A program made the translations under genes and the position numbers. From Gammaproteobacteria bacterium UBA4421 (GTDB lineage Bacteria > Pseudomonadota > Gammaproteobacteria > Pseudomonadales > Azotimanducaceae), in NCBI GenBank assembly GCA_002389675.1, contig DGQF01000007.1, forward strand, positions 1 through 16,140: a stretch of 16,140 bases of DNA, written 5' to 3'. This document shows, in pieces, positions 1 through 9,700 of this stretch. Each line of letters begins with the position of its first letter. Position 1 is the first letter of the stretch. Below the pieces are notes generated by a model. The model saw nothing but the letters and a program-made list of their open reading frames with translations, was not told the origin of the DNA and made no database searches.

Positions 1-357
1 CTCTATCGGTGAGCAATACAGCAAGCTTAAAGGATCCTTTGATTGTGCTTTGTCAGATACAAAATTCAAAAAAGAACCAACCCGCATCGCATACGCCAAT
101 CCCGCCGTTTCAGACTAACACACTCAAACACATGAAAGATGAGCAGATGAGCAGCCAGGGGAAACCCTCTGAGGGAGGCGGATGTCATTTGAGTCCCCAT
201 TCGCCTCTCGAACACCGGCGACGATACAACGTCTTCTAACCCAAGATTCTCGTGCAGCTCTGGCGCTCAGACCAATGGACGAATCTCCCAGTTAAAATTA
301 CTATCTTTAGGATTACGCTCGCCAACAATCGAATAATTTTTTAACACCGGGGCCCCG
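1..357. other. Leading stretch without a supported gene
   Basis: An open frame from the left edge to 239 (possible GTG at 9) encodes a low-complexity, Arg/Ser/Pro-rich tail that I do not recognise; it could be the end of an upstream gene or chance. Bases 156-207 can fold: GAGGCGGA (175-182) pairs with TTCGCCTC (200-207) with one G-T pair, and a GGG-GAAA-CCC hairpin lies just before it. I could not match this to a known riboswitch. The stretch ends in a 10-base palindrome, CGGGGCCCCG (348-357), touching the next start codon. Confidence 0.4.
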
Positions 358-933
358 ATGACCAGACTAACAAGCAAGACGCTAGACCAACTGACCGAAG
401 ATCAGCGAGCAGTCTATGCTCACATTATTGCATCACGCCCGGTTAAACCAAAAAACGGCCACATAGGAGGCCCATTTGACATTTGGCTGCGCAGTCCAGA
501 GTTGGGCAAACGGCTCGTCGATTTGGGCGGCTTCTTTCGATTTCGCAGCTCTGTCGAAAGGCGTTATATAGAGCTTGCAATTCTCGTGACAGGCCAGCAT
601 TGGCAGGCCCAATTCGAGTGGTGGGCTCACGAACCTATGGCAAGAGAAGCCGGTGTTCCCGAAGACATCATTCAAGCGATAAAAATCGGCGACGAGCCAA
701 TCCTAAGGGATGCCGGAGACCGGGCGTGCTATCAAATGGCACGAGAGCTACATCAAAACAGGCAACTCAGCAAGACCACGTTCGAAGCCGCCGTTACCGA
801 ATTCAGTGAAGTCGGTGTCGCTGAGTTAATTGCTTTATGTGGTTTCTACAGCATGGTCTCTATGACGCTCAATGGTTTTGACGTACCACTGCCCAGCGGC
901 GCGACCTACCCCTTTCCACAGCAACCCGTCTAA
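358..933 (+). CDS. Carboxymuconolactone decarboxylase family protein (AhpD-like fold)
   Basis: A 191-residue protein of the carboxymuconolactone decarboxylase (CMD) superfamily, which are small all-helical, oligomeric cytoplasmic enzymes. The diagnostic block is residues 68-110, with ERRYIELAILVTGQHWQAQF followed by a short EWWAHEP stretch, matching the long CMD-family subgroup of about 180-190 residues. The AhpD CxxC redox pair is absent from this block; the only later Cys residues are isolated (124 and 161). A peroxidase role like AhpD is therefore unlikely, and a decarboxylase or hydrolase-like role is possible, but the substrate is unknown. The ATG at 358 has no clear Shine-Dalgarno and directly follows a GC palindrome. 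No aromatic-degradation genes are adjacent. The family call is strong and the function is open. Confidence 0.85.
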   Translation: MTRLTSKTLDQLTEDQRAVYAHIIASRPVKPKNGHIGGPFDIWLRSPELGKRLVDLGGFFRFRSSVERRYIELAILVTGQHWQAQFEWWAHEPMAREAGVPEDIIQAIKIGDEPILRDAGDRACYQMARELHQNRQLSKTTFEAAVTEFSEVGVAELIALCGFYSMVSMTLNGFDVPLPSGATYPFPQQPV

Positions 934-969
934 AAATCCTAACTGGCATCCCTATCAGGCTAAGACAAT

Positions 970-1284
970 ATGACAAAACACGCGAATCTTATCTTGGGGG
1001 TTGTCGCTTTGGTTTTGATCGCATACGCCGCGATTTCGACGCATCAGGTCATAGAACGCGAACGCCAGCGAATCAAGCCCATAAAAGAGCACCATTTGCG
1101 ACAAACCAATTTGAATAAGGCAGCTTTTGAAGCGCAGGTGCAGGCGGTCGTCGACCGAACGGATTTAACATTCGAGCAAAAACTCCATCTCCTTAACGAA
1201 TTGGACAAAAAATACGCAGACCTCACCTTGGAACTGCTCAACAAAGCCCTGCAGGACACCTACGAGATATCACCCCCGCCCTAA
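970..1284 (+). CDS. Small single-pass membrane protein, unknown function
   Basis: A 104-residue protein I do not recognise. Residues 6-24 form one hydrophobic segment that would act as an uncleaved signal anchor. The rest is a charged, helix-prone region rich in Gln, Lys, Glu and Leu (about 27-98), ending in a Pro-rich tail, so a short periplasmic coiled coil is plausible. It starts 36 bases after the CMD-family gene on the same strand and could share its transcript. It converges on the ion-channel gene, whose stop lies only 30 bases away. The ribosome site is weak. Coding status is supported by length, a sensible membrane topology and tight spacing, not by a known family. Confidence 0.6.
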   Translation: MTKHANLILGVVALVLIAYAAISTHQVIERERQRIKPIKEHHLRQTNLNKAAFEAQVQAVVDRTDLTFEQKLHLLNELDKKYADLTLELLNKALQDTYEISPPP

Positions 1285-1313
1285 GGTACCACTGAGGGTG
1301 ATCATGCAACCAT

Positions 1314-2477
1314 CTAGGCACTGGTGGAAATCCAGGAAAAGACCCCGACACCAATGAACATCGCTATTGAACTCAGTTGGAATAACAAATCTACCCGGTC
1401 GATGCGACGGGTCGCCTCCTCCCTGCCTTCCTGTGTAGCCCTAGCATAGACATTGGTGCCCCAGGTAAATAATGCAAACAAGCCCATGGCAATCAAATAA
1501 CCACACGCAAACAATTGATCCAGAAATGTAAGATAGGGCAAGGAAGGAATATCGTCGTGATAGGCTTGATGCAGAAAAACGAGAGTCAACAGCGCAGTAG
1601 AGGGCACAGCTAGCCGAATATCCGCCAGCGAACCTGCAACGGTCGGCGCCATCAAGACTACACTCATGATAATGACTAACGGCAATACCCAGTTTACAAA
1701 AGCGCTCCAGTAATCCGACTGATAGACAATATCAAGACGTGCCTGACTTTTGGTCGGCTGATACCATGAACCAAAACGCGAAGGATAACGATGCAGAAAA
1801 CTCTGCAACGACGCGCCTTTTAGCTCATACCCACTCAAGCCGCCCGAGTGACCTAAAAAACCATTCTGATGGTGATGGCCAAACAACAATGCCTGTTCAT
1901 ACTTGTCAGACATCTGATCAGGGTTGACCTCAACAATTATGGGCAAGATCAGAACATCAAAAGGATCTCGCTCAAAATTGACTTCATCGTCATAAAAACG
2001 ACTGGAAAAGCGAAATCGCTGATAGCGCCGACCAGCAGACAATAAGGTAGGTTGATGCGTGTCCACCTCAAACGTCGAATCCCAACTTTCGATTTGGTTC
2101 ACCAAACGTATCAAATCAGCTGGGCCAATATCCTCCTGGTCCATCAGGTCTTGAGTGTCGCTGGACCACTCAATCCAAATAAAACCATCCGCCGAAAAGG
2201 TGCGCGACTGAAGCGACAATTCATACACCTTATCAACGTGCATGCCAATATAGATTATATGCTGTTCGCTTGTGACCGCGTCCAGGCCGATTTGAGGAAT
2301 GGTGAGTTCGGGGAGCTCAAATCCATCGTAGCCCGTTTGTTGCTCTTGCACCGACGGGTAACTGGGCTGGGCTGATGTTTGCCATGCGACCACTCCAAGC
2401 ACCAAAAACAAAGCCAAAACCAGCCAGCTTAGTCGCTCGCGCGTTTGCCGTACGCCCATCGAATTGGATGGGCTCAT
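1314..2477 (-). CDS. Pentameric ligand-gated ion channel homologue (pro-loop receptor, GLIC/ELIC type)
   Basis: A 387-residue membrane protein with the layout of bacterial pentameric ligand-gated ion channels. An N-terminal signal or anchor segment (about 17-36) is followed by a beta-rich extracellular domain (about 60-255) and four membrane segments: M1 257-280, M2 285-304, M3 318-340 and M4 362-383. The conserved loop core DPFD (171-174) corresponds to the PFD of the Cys-loop/Pro-loop, and no disulfide-forming Cys pair is present. The M2-M3 junction (DDIPSLPYLTFLD, 308-320) closely resembles the GLIC pattern ending in PYMTY. The M3-M4 loop is short, as in prokaryotic members. The gene overlaps the upstream binding-protein gene by 4 bases (ATGA), implying translational coupling, so the channel may be gated by an amide or amino-acid-like ligand handed over by that protein. 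Ligand and ion selectivity cannot be read here. Confidence 0.82.
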   Translation of the reverse strand: MSPSNSMGVRQTRERLSWLVLALFLVLGVVAWQTSAQPSYPSVQEQQTGYDGFELPELTIPQIGLDAVTSEQHIIYIGMHVDKVYELSLQSRTFSADGFIWIEWSSDTQDLMDQEDIGPADLIRLVNQIESWDSTFEVDTHQPTLLSAGRRYQRFRFSSRFYDDEVNFERDPFDVLILPIIVEVNPDQMSDKYEQALLFGHHHQNGFLGHSGGLSGYELKGASLQSFLHRYPSRFGSWYQPTKSQARLDIVYQSDYWSAFVNWVLPLVIIMSVVLMAPTVAGSLADIRLAVPSTALLTLVFLHQAYHDDIPSLPYLTFLDQLFACGYLIAMGLFALFTWGTNVYARATQEGREEATRRIDRVDLLFQLSSIAMFIGVGVFSWISTSA

Positions 2478-3805
2478 AGCTCCAACGCCCCTGTAGCGGG
2501 TTGAAATCTTCCGGCGTCTGGGCGCTCAACAGTCCAGTCGCAAATGTAACCTTCATTCTCGGGCAACCATGCAGACCAGGGCTCAGGCTCAATGTGTCCA
2601 CCGTCAAAGACAACGCCAAATTGACCCTCTGCATCCACTTTCCCAATCAATGCACGCTTATTTAAATGATGATTAGCATGGACCTCCACGGCGCCCTCCG
2701 GAGTTTCCAAACGCACCCCTGGCAACGCTTGTAGCACTGATGCCGGATGTATTGATTTTGCCTTGGAGACGCCCGCGGCCCACAAAAGCACCATCTCATA
2801 AGCGGCAACCGCAGGATCATTAGTTACACGGTGTACCCCGTTTAAAGATTTAAATTGCTCGGTGAACTGCCTGGACAGCGGGCTATCTAAGCTTTGAAAA
2901 AAACTCCATGCGGCATACGTCCCCTCAAGGTACTGAGCACCAACAGCGGAGACTTCTTCCTCAGCTATAGAAAAACTCATGACCGTATAACCACGCTGCG
3001 AAGTCAATCCTGCGTCATAGAGGCCACGAAAGAAGGCTACGTTTGAATCACCATTAATCGTATTCACAATAATTCCGCCGTCAGGCAGGCTCTGCTCGAT
3101 CGAATCGATCAAAGGCTGAAGCTGCATCTCTCCCAAGGGCACGTAACCTTCACCCGCCAATTGAGCCCCTAAAGCATCCAGTTGATGTTTAATAATTCGA
3201 TTCGCTGTACGTGGATAAACATAATCAGAGCCTGCGAGAAAAAAGCGGCTTCCGTGGTTTTCATAGAGCCAATTTATCGCCGGCTCAGCTTGTTGATTAG
3301 GCGTCGCGCCAGCATAAAAAATATTCCGTGAACACTCTTCCCCTTCGTATTGAAGGGGATAGAAAAGCAAATGATTATGCGCTTCGATCACTGGCAACAT
3401 CGCTTTGCGGCTGGCTGAGGTCCAACCGCCAAAAACCACGGCAACCTGATCTCGAGTAATCAGGCGTTCCAGCCGTTTGGCAAAAATCATCGGTTTTGAC
3501 TGACCATCTTCTTCAATTGGCACAATCTGCAAGCGTTGGTCGCCCACTTGTAGCCCGCCAGCCTGATTAATCTCATAAATGGCCATGAGTTCTGCTTCAG
3601 CAACCGTATTTTCCGAGACCGCGAGTGTGCCTGTTCGGGAATGCAACACGCCTACTTTCACGATCCCATCAAAGTCCTTTTGCTCAATCACTTCTGTGCC
3701 GCATGCCGATATCATCAGGCAACAAATCAATGGTGCAAGATTTAATCCCTTCAAATAGAACTTCCAGCCCCGCATACCAGCATCATCCAAAATCGTTCTG
3801 CCCAT
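2474..3805 (-). CDS. UrtA/AmiC-type periplasmic substrate-binding lipoprotein
   Basis: A 443-residue periplasmic binding protein of the branched-chain amino acid/amide class (Peripla_BP_5/6), closest in pattern to urea- and amide-binding UrtA/AmiC/FmdD proteins. Residues 1-34 form a long signal peptide ending in the lipobox MISAC, with the lipidated Cys at 35. The core starts with VKVGVLHSRTGT and continues through GGWTSASRKAMLPV and FYPLQYEGEECSRNIFYAGA, both typical of UrtA. The end has the UrtA-like HHLNK, IGK, GQF and YICDW series. I chose the ATG at 3805, which has GAGG about 10 bases upstream; a TTG at 3814 and an ATG at 3775 are alternatives. There is no UrtBCDE permease or ATPase nearby. 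The next gene, overlapping by ATGA, is an ion channel homologue, so this protein probably serves as a receptor or sensor and not as part of an ABC importer. Confidence 0.85.
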   Translation of the reverse strand: MGRTILDDAGMRGWKFYLKGLNLAPLICCLMISACGTEVIEQKDFDGIVKVGVLHSRTGTLAVSENTVAEAELMAIYEINQAGGLQVGDQRLQIVPIEEDGQSKPMIFAKRLERLITRDQVAVVFGGWTSASRKAMLPVIEAHNHLLFYPLQYEGEECSRNIFYAGATPNQQAEPAINWLYENHGSRFFLAGSDYVYPRTANRIIKHQLDALGAQLAGEGYVPLGEMQLQPLIDSIEQSLPDGGIIVNTINGDSNVAFFRGLYDAGLTSQRGYTVMSFSIAEEEVSAVGAQYLEGTYAAWSFFQSLDSPLSRQFTEQFKSLNGVHRVTNDPAVAAYEMVLLWAAGVSKAKSIHPASVLQALPGVRLETPEGAVEVHANHHLNKRALIGKVDAEGQFGVVFDGGHIEPEPWSAWLPENEGYICDWTVERPDAGRFQPATGALEL

Positions 3806-4415
3806 ATTGAACAAGCCTCAAAGGGAGTTCAAGTAACTTGCGGGTGCAAATGTGTTCACTACTCGAGGGTGTGAAACAAAAAGATTACAACGCGATGATC
3901 GAAGATTATTTTGCATAGTCAAAAATGCATGATGCTGAAGTGACGTTCATTCGCCAAGCGCCTTTGTTTGCCCCCGCAAACCCGCGCTACCCAAATCAAA
4001 ATGATTTTTTTGAGTTTCTTGCAGCCGATCTCATGTCTTTAGGGGCCGGATAGGATAAAAGACGAACGAGCAAAGACGGGCAAAAACTGAACGAGCGTTG
4101 GTCAAAACTCGCCAAATGTGACGTCAAAATGGCGGTGATGTTTACTTCGGCAATGAGTGCCTCGAGCTCTGCGACATCACAACCTTCGAGACTGCGCCCA
4201 ATTGGCGGGCGAAAGACAGCCGATGCCGCGACCTGCACGCGCTACATTCAAAGGAACAAGCATACTGTCGCCGCTGGCAGTTCGCCCCTCTTCGCTTGCG
4301 CTGAAACACGGGCGAAGTGCTCGATTACCTCAGCGCTGGCCAAATATATCAGCGTAACTCACTCGAAAGCCATCCACCCACACGCATCTAACCGATTGTT
4401 TTATATTGGAAATAT
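3806..4415. other. Gene-poor intergenic stretch
   Basis: About 600 bases separate the binding-protein start from tRNA-Arg. A minus-strand open frame (3996-4238, 80 residues) has a partly protein-like middle section, but no ribosome site and no family I know, so I do not call it; it may be a gene remnant. Near the binding-protein gene, TGCAT (3912-3916) and ATGCA (3925-3929) form an inverted pair around an 8-base spacer, a possible operator. On the minus strand a TTGACT lies inside it and could be a -35 element, but I see no convincing -10 partner. Confidence 0.4.
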
Positions 4416-4490
4416 TGGTAGCCCCGGCAGGAATCGAACCTGCATCTACCGCTTAGGAGGCGGCTATTCTATCCGTTGAACTACGAGGCC
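4416..4490 (-). tRNA. tRNA-Arg (anticodon CCU)
   Basis: On the minus strand the acceptor GGCCTCG pairs with CGGGGCT, with G-U pairs at two positions. The D arm GTTCAACGGATAGAAT is followed by an anticodon loop CTCCTAA on a GCCGC/GCGGT stem, and the T arm is CAGG-TTCGATT-CCTG. The anticodon is CCU, reading AGG. The CCA end is encoded (4416-4418). A strong -10 box and a GC-rich discriminator precede it. The gene follows the molybdoenzyme stop by about 50 bases on the same strand but has its own promoter. Confidence 0.95.
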
Positions 4491-4503
4491 CGGGCCGGCC
4501 ATT

Positions 4504-4509
4504 ATTATA
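4504..4509 (-). promoter_or_regulatory. -10 box of tRNA-Arg(CCU) promoter
   Basis: Read on the minus strand this is a perfect TATAAT. It lies 13 bases before the mature tRNA start, and the gap holds a very GC-rich run (GGCCGGCCCGG) like the discriminators of stringently controlled stable-RNA promoters. The -35 is weak (TGCTTT at 17 bp spacing). Confidence 0.6.
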
Positions 4510-4542
4510 CCCATTCATCCACGGATAAAGCATTTACGCTGT

Positions 4543-6777
4543 TTATTCGGAATATAATTCCACTTCAACCAAACAGGTCCCCGAACTGGGCCCTTGGGCC
4601 AACTGCGACGTACCTTTGTCGCAAGTCAGCACGTTAGGATTGCCGTTGACCTCCAGACCCGGCAACTGGGGGGCAAACCAAGCCCCTGTTGGCAAGCTAA
4701 CCACATCCGGGCGCATTTGATCACTCAAGCAAGCACCCGCCAAACAAGCCCCGCGGTCATTAAACACGCGAACGATATCATCAGCACCTATGCCCCGAAC
4801 CGCCGCCGCAGCCGGGTGCAGAGTCAACACCTCTTTGCCTTTAATCTTAGAATCTTGGCTATGCGCACTATGATCAAATTGGCTATGTAATCGATGAGCC
4901 GGCTGTGGCGTCAGCAAATGCAGCGGGAAGCGCTCGCAACCCTCACCGCCTAGGCGCTCAAACGGTTCCAGCCAGGTCGCGTGACCTGGGCAATCCTCAT
5001 AGCCAAATGCAGCAATAGTCTCTGAGAACAACTCAATTTTCCCAGAGGGTGTTTTCAACGGATGCGCACCAGGGTTGGCCTTGAACGCTTTGAGCCAAGT
5101 TGTTCGGACTGTATTTTCGGGCAAACGATAAGACTTTGCCGACCAAAACTGATCAAAAGAGGGTAATTCAAAGCCTTCATTATGGGCATTTTTGGCAGAA
5201 CGCTGCCAGAGATCTTCCAGCCATTCGCGCTCACTCAAACCCAAATCAAAGGCTTTAAGCCGATCAAATCGAGCCGCCAGTCCTTTAAAAATATCATGAT
5301 CCGAGCGCGCTTCGTGTTGCGGTGGCAGAGCCCGCTCCATGGCATGAGCAAAAGGATCATGACTTGACGCACAAATGTCCTGACGCTCCAGCGAAGTTGT
5401 TGCAGGGAAAACAATATCTGCCCACTGTGCAGTAGGCGTCCACCACGGCTCGTTAACAATAACGGTCTTCGGTTTTCGCCAAGCTTCAACCAATCGGTTT
5501 AAATCTTGGTGATGATGAAAAGGGTTGCCTCCCGCCCAATAGATAAGTTGAATGTTAGGATAGGTAATGCCTCGCCCATCATACGCAATGGTCTCGCCGG
5601 GGTGCAGAAGCATGTCCGCGATACGAGCCACCGGAATGGCAAACTGGGTCGGATTCTGCCCCTTGCTAAACGTCGCCCAATTAAAGCGCCGCCCACTACT
5701 GCCGATAAAGCCTTCAGCACCATATCCAAAACCAAAGCCACACCCGGGCTCACCGATCTGGCCAAGCATGCTTGCTAACGTCACCAACATCCAATAGGGC
5801 TGCTCACCATGATGCGCGCGCTGCAAAGACCAAGCAGCGCTCAAAAATGTTTTATGTGCCGCTAATTGACGCGCCAACGCGGCAATGGCCAGAGCAGGAA
5901 CGTCACTGATTTCAAACGCCCACTGGGGCGTTTTTGGCATCCCATCGGTCCGCCCCAGCAAGTAATTGCGGAATTGGGCGTAGCCCGCACAATGGCTGTC
6001 GAGAAACGCACGATCCAACAAATCCTCTGTCTCCAGCACATAGGCCATTCCCAACATGAGCGCAACATCTGTGCCAGGCCGGCAAGGCATCCATTGCGCA
6101 TTTAACCAATCGGAAACATCTGTCGCCACCGGCGATATGTTGATAAACGTAACACCCGCTTGCGAGGCTGCGCGCGCCCCTTGTTCAGATTCATGTTGTG
6201 TGATGCCACCGTAAGCCACTTGCGTATTGCGCAGAGGAATGCCTCCAAAGGCGACAAATATCTCAGCATGTTCTGTGATTTCGGCCCAAGTGGTCTGCTC
6301 TAACTCCATCTGGTGCCAGGGGGCAACTACGTGTGGCAAAACAACCTGCGCGGCCGCCGTGCTGTAAGTATTCATCGCGCGGGTGGCGCCACCGAGCAAG
6401 TTAATAAACCGATGCAGTTGAGATTGCGCATGGTGAAAACGGCCCGCACTGGCCCAACCGTAAGATCCGGCAAAAATAGACCGGTTACCATACTCATCAA
6501 TTACTTTTGCAATAGCCTCGCCAGCAAGGTCGAGCGCTTCGTCCCACGGCACTTCTACAAATGGTTCTGCGCCTCGTAACTTGCGATCTCGCTGGGTAAG
6601 CCAGCTTTTACGAATTGCCGGGCGCTCAACGCGCAGCTTATGTTGCACACCATCGGTTAACACCCGGCCAATATTTGAAGGTGCTGGATCCTCCTTGCGA
6701 TAATGCAGCCCCACGATCTTGCCGTCGCACACCTCAACGTCGTAAACCCCCCATTGAGTTGCCGTTTGATAGCGCAT
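4543..6777 (-). CDS. bisC: Molybdopterin oxidoreductase, BisC/TorA (DMSO reductase) family, cytoplasmic
   Basis: A 744-residue bis-MGD molybdoenzyme that aligns end to end, by memory, with E. coli biotin sulfoxide reductase BisC (777 residues) and the catalytic domain of TorA/TorZ. The hallmark SIFAGSYGWASAGRFHHAQ (100-118) contains Ser110, the expected molybdenum ligand. Other matching blocks are TDVALMLGMAYVLE, WSLQRAHHGEQPYWMLVTLASMLGQ, WAGGNPFHHHQDLNRL, ADIVFPATTSLER, HPLKTPSGKIELFS and the C-terminal Molydop_binding segment with AHRLHSQ. There is no Tat signal and no [4Fe-4S] Cys motif at the N-terminus, so it is a soluble cytoplasmic S- or N-oxide reductase. BisC itself reduces biotin sulfoxide and free methionine-S-sulfoxide; the substrate here is not certain. 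AGGGG lies 9 bases before the ATG. It follows the SPOR/beta-barrel gene by 21 bases, so the two are probably cotranscribed. No cytochrome or chaperone gene is adjacent. Confidence 0.85.
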   Translation of the reverse strand: MRYQTATQWGVYDVEVCDGKIVGLHYRKEDPAPSNIGRVLTDGVQHKLRVERPAIRKSWLTQRDRKLRGAEPFVEVPWDEALDLAGEAIAKVIDEYGNRSIFAGSYGWASAGRFHHAQSQLHRFINLLGGATRAMNTYSTAAAQVVLPHVVAPWHQMELEQTTWAEITEHAEIFVAFGGIPLRNTQVAYGGITQHESEQGARAASQAGVTFINISPVATDVSDWLNAQWMPCRPGTDVALMLGMAYVLETEDLLDRAFLDSHCAGYAQFRNYLLGRTDGMPKTPQWAFEISDVPALAIAALARQLAAHKTFLSAAWSLQRAHHGEQPYWMLVTLASMLGQIGEPGCGFGFGYGAEGFIGSSGRRFNWATFSKGQNPTQFAIPVARIADMLLHPGETIAYDGRGITYPNIQLIYWAGGNPFHHHQDLNRLVEAWRKPKTVIVNEPWWTPTAQWADIVFPATTSLERQDICASSHDPFAHAMERALPPQHEARSDHDIFKGLAARFDRLKAFDLGLSEREWLEDLWQRSAKNAHNEGFELPSFDQFWSAKSYRLPENTVRTTWLKAFKANPGAHPLKTPSGKIELFSETIAAFGYEDCPGHATWLEPFERLGGEGCERFPLHLLTPQPAHRLHSQFDHSAHSQDSKIKGKEVLTLHPAAAAVRGIGADDIVRVFNDRGACLAGACLSDQMRPDVVSLPTGAWFAPQLPGLEVNGNPNVLTCDKGTSQLAQGPSSGTCLVEVELYSE

Positions 6778-6798
6778 ACCTATAAGCCCCTAGAAAAT

Positions 6799-9700
6799 TT
6801 AGCTTCCCAAGCGGTATCTGAGTTTTACAATTAACTGCTCGCCCACCGGCTCTGCGTAGGCGTCCGCTAACAAATCCGAAAAATTACCGGTTTCAAAAGC
6901 AACATCCTTTGCACCATTGAGGGTGTAGACAACGGACAACTCGGATAATGGCGCAATTTCCCAGCGGTAACGCAGCTGCAAGTTCAACCGAGACAAACCA
7001 AAATCATCAGGCTCAACGTTCGGTTTGCGCACCTTCTCCAAATTGTCATAATTTTTCTGCACCTGATAAAACGCTTCCTCCTGCGCCCTGATGCCGACCC
7101 ACTGAGCCGCTAATCGAATTTGTTGCTTGGCTGTTATAAAGAAATCTAGGTTTATCCGCGGTCGCCACTCGTTAGAGTCAAAAGTTGTAAAGTTGGTGCC
7201 TTCCTGCCATAGCAGCCATCCGTTCCTGTCCTGATACTGCACAAAAGCACCAATATTGATTTGATCAATGGGCCGCCAGTTAAAACCAATATTACCCTTC
7301 ATGCGATCGCCGCCCTCTTCCTCACCACCATGGCCTAGACCCACTCGAACACTAAGTCTGCGGGCGGTGTCGGTGACATATTCAAGTGAGAGATCGTGCC
7401 GACCCTTTACTTTAAACGTACCATTTCCGCGGCTTGAACGGTCGTCTGCACGTGCCGGAAAGTAAGCCGCGCGCAGCCGCACTCGATCTTGGTTTAACAA
7501 ATCTAATCCCAACCTTGAGCCAAACCCCTTTCGCGTTTTGTACCCCTCACCATTTACCTCGTACTGGGTAAAACTATTGATGGACAATTGACGAAGCCAG
7601 AGTAGGTCTGAGCGAGAATAATCGATATTAAACGTCATATTAGTCGCGTCGTTGCGACGACTGAACCCAACATCGTTAATATCAAAGCGATCGTCAAAAT
7701 GGGATATCCCGCCTCTGAGCACCAAACCCTGCCGAACCGTATAGCCAACGTCGACAAACCCACCGTAGCCTTTGCCTTCGTCCTCCACGTCAGACTGTAT
7801 AATCTGACCGTCTAGTTTCCACGCCCCGGATGCTGTCAGATAATGAAAATCAACGCCATGCACGACGGCATCAGCCTCCGGGTGCGCTGCCAAGCTTGAG
7901 ATAGTGCCCACCGCTCGATAATCACCCTGCGGCGTTTTATCCTCATAAAGCAGCCGCGCAATACCATATGAATTGCCGTCTTGATGATAATTTATTTCGC
8001 CCACGTCGAATTTTATATCGTCTTCCAATGCCGTCAGGATCCCATAACGGACTTTACCGAACTGTCCGACGGCTTTAACAGCGCCCAGCAATTCGGTTGG
8101 TTGATTCAATTCCCGTGCCGGCACGACAACCCCTTCTGGCACTTCCGGCGGACGCGGTGTACCGCCGATACGCCGCGTATTGAGCACCGCCACAGGGTCA
8201 TCACCCGACGCTCGTGGTGTGGCGTTAAAAACCTCAATACCCTCCTGAAAAAACAATCTTTTTTCGGGATAAAATGTTTCAAATGCCCCCAAATTAACAA
8301 TTACATCGTCACTTTCGACGTTGCCAAAATCAGGGTAAAGAGAACCGGTCAACTGCACGTTCGTCGACGGCCGCCAAAATAGGTCAGCACCAACTTTTAT
8401 CTGGCTTTCACCCTCAACTTCATCCTGAGTAAGCGCTGAATAGGGGTAAAAATTCCATTGCTGGCGTGGGTCGACACGCTCCAAAGCCAGGGGCTGCAGC
8501 GCGGACATAAATAGCGGTTGAGTGAACGGCAATGCGGGCAATGAATAACGCTCGTCCATATAGGCCACTTTACGCGAGGCATAAGCATTAATCACACGTC
8601 GGCCAGCTTGCTTGGGCATCGCAAATTGTGACCACGGCAGGAAAATTTCCGCATTCCACCCTGAAGCTGTCACCTGAGTTGCACCCTGCCAAGCACCATC
8701 CCAGTCGGAGCTAAAGCGACGCTCAGGCAAAACAGTCCCGTCTATCTGATTGCCGCCAAGCGCCAAATTAACCCAATATCCATAGCGACCATCACCAGAT
8801 GTATCCAGCGTTATACCGACAGTGTCACGATTAATTCGCCTAGCATCACGACCAGAATACACTTGAACCAACGTGTCACTTGGCTGCTCAAGGGTGAAAG
8901 AGACATACAACCCCCTTTCTGTGTAAAACATTTTCACCAATGTGCTGTGAGTCGGCTTATCCCCGGTGTCAGGATCGACAACCAAAAACTGGTCTACGCC
9001 AGCGAGTTCACCCCACATCGGCTCATTCAACTCGCCGTCTATCTCAATAGCAATTTCCGACTCTCTGTGGGTGGCTAACTCGAAAGGTACTAGCGTATTT
9101 AGCGTTACAGGTGTCAGGATCTGGAGTGGGTCTGAGGCGGGCTTTGGTTGGGTTGATGTCGGTGGTGGAGAGAAGTGTGCGGGATTTGGGGAACCGCTCG
9201 GGGAGCCGCGCGCGGCAGCTGCATACATCAGTCTGGGCGGCGGCGGTTCACGCGCGCCAAAAGAACGCCCGTAGGGCATGTAGAGAGCCGCATCCCGTCT
9301 CAGCTTGTTCAGCTTGTACCCGGGCGGTGCCTCATCCACCACAGGAGGCGGTGTCTTGCGTCGCTGGATCATGTCCGCGTCATCTTCGCGGGCCTGGCTA
9401 CCACGATCGATGTCCAACGACAGATCTTCAAAATCTTCTTCTATCCAATCGTCATAAGCACCTGTCGAGAACAGGCTAGATTCGTAATTTGTGCCATCAC
9501 CATCGTCCCGCCACAACCAGGCGTCACTGAACCCTCGGTTTCGAGCACGTTCGATCCTGTCTTGCGCCAAGGATTGTGTCATGAATGGCCCAATCGCCAC
9601 GCGATAAAAGAATCCGCGATCTGTTTCAGTACCGATCACAGCAAGCGAGTCTGTCATTAGCTCCGATGCATCGGCCCGAGCGCCCTCGGCAGAGTCTATA

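Noticed and set aside
970..2477. Convergent terminator between the small membrane protein and the channel gene
   Set aside because: The 29-base gap has no convincing stem with T-run in either direction.
3996..4238. Minus-strand 80-residue frame
   Set aside because: A short protein-like middle section but no ribosome site, family or sensible ends; at best a remnant.
4129..4479. Plus-strand frame ending SPGRNRTCIYRLGGGYSIR
   Set aside because: Its C-terminus is the antisense of tRNA-Arg(CCU) and the rest resembles no family.
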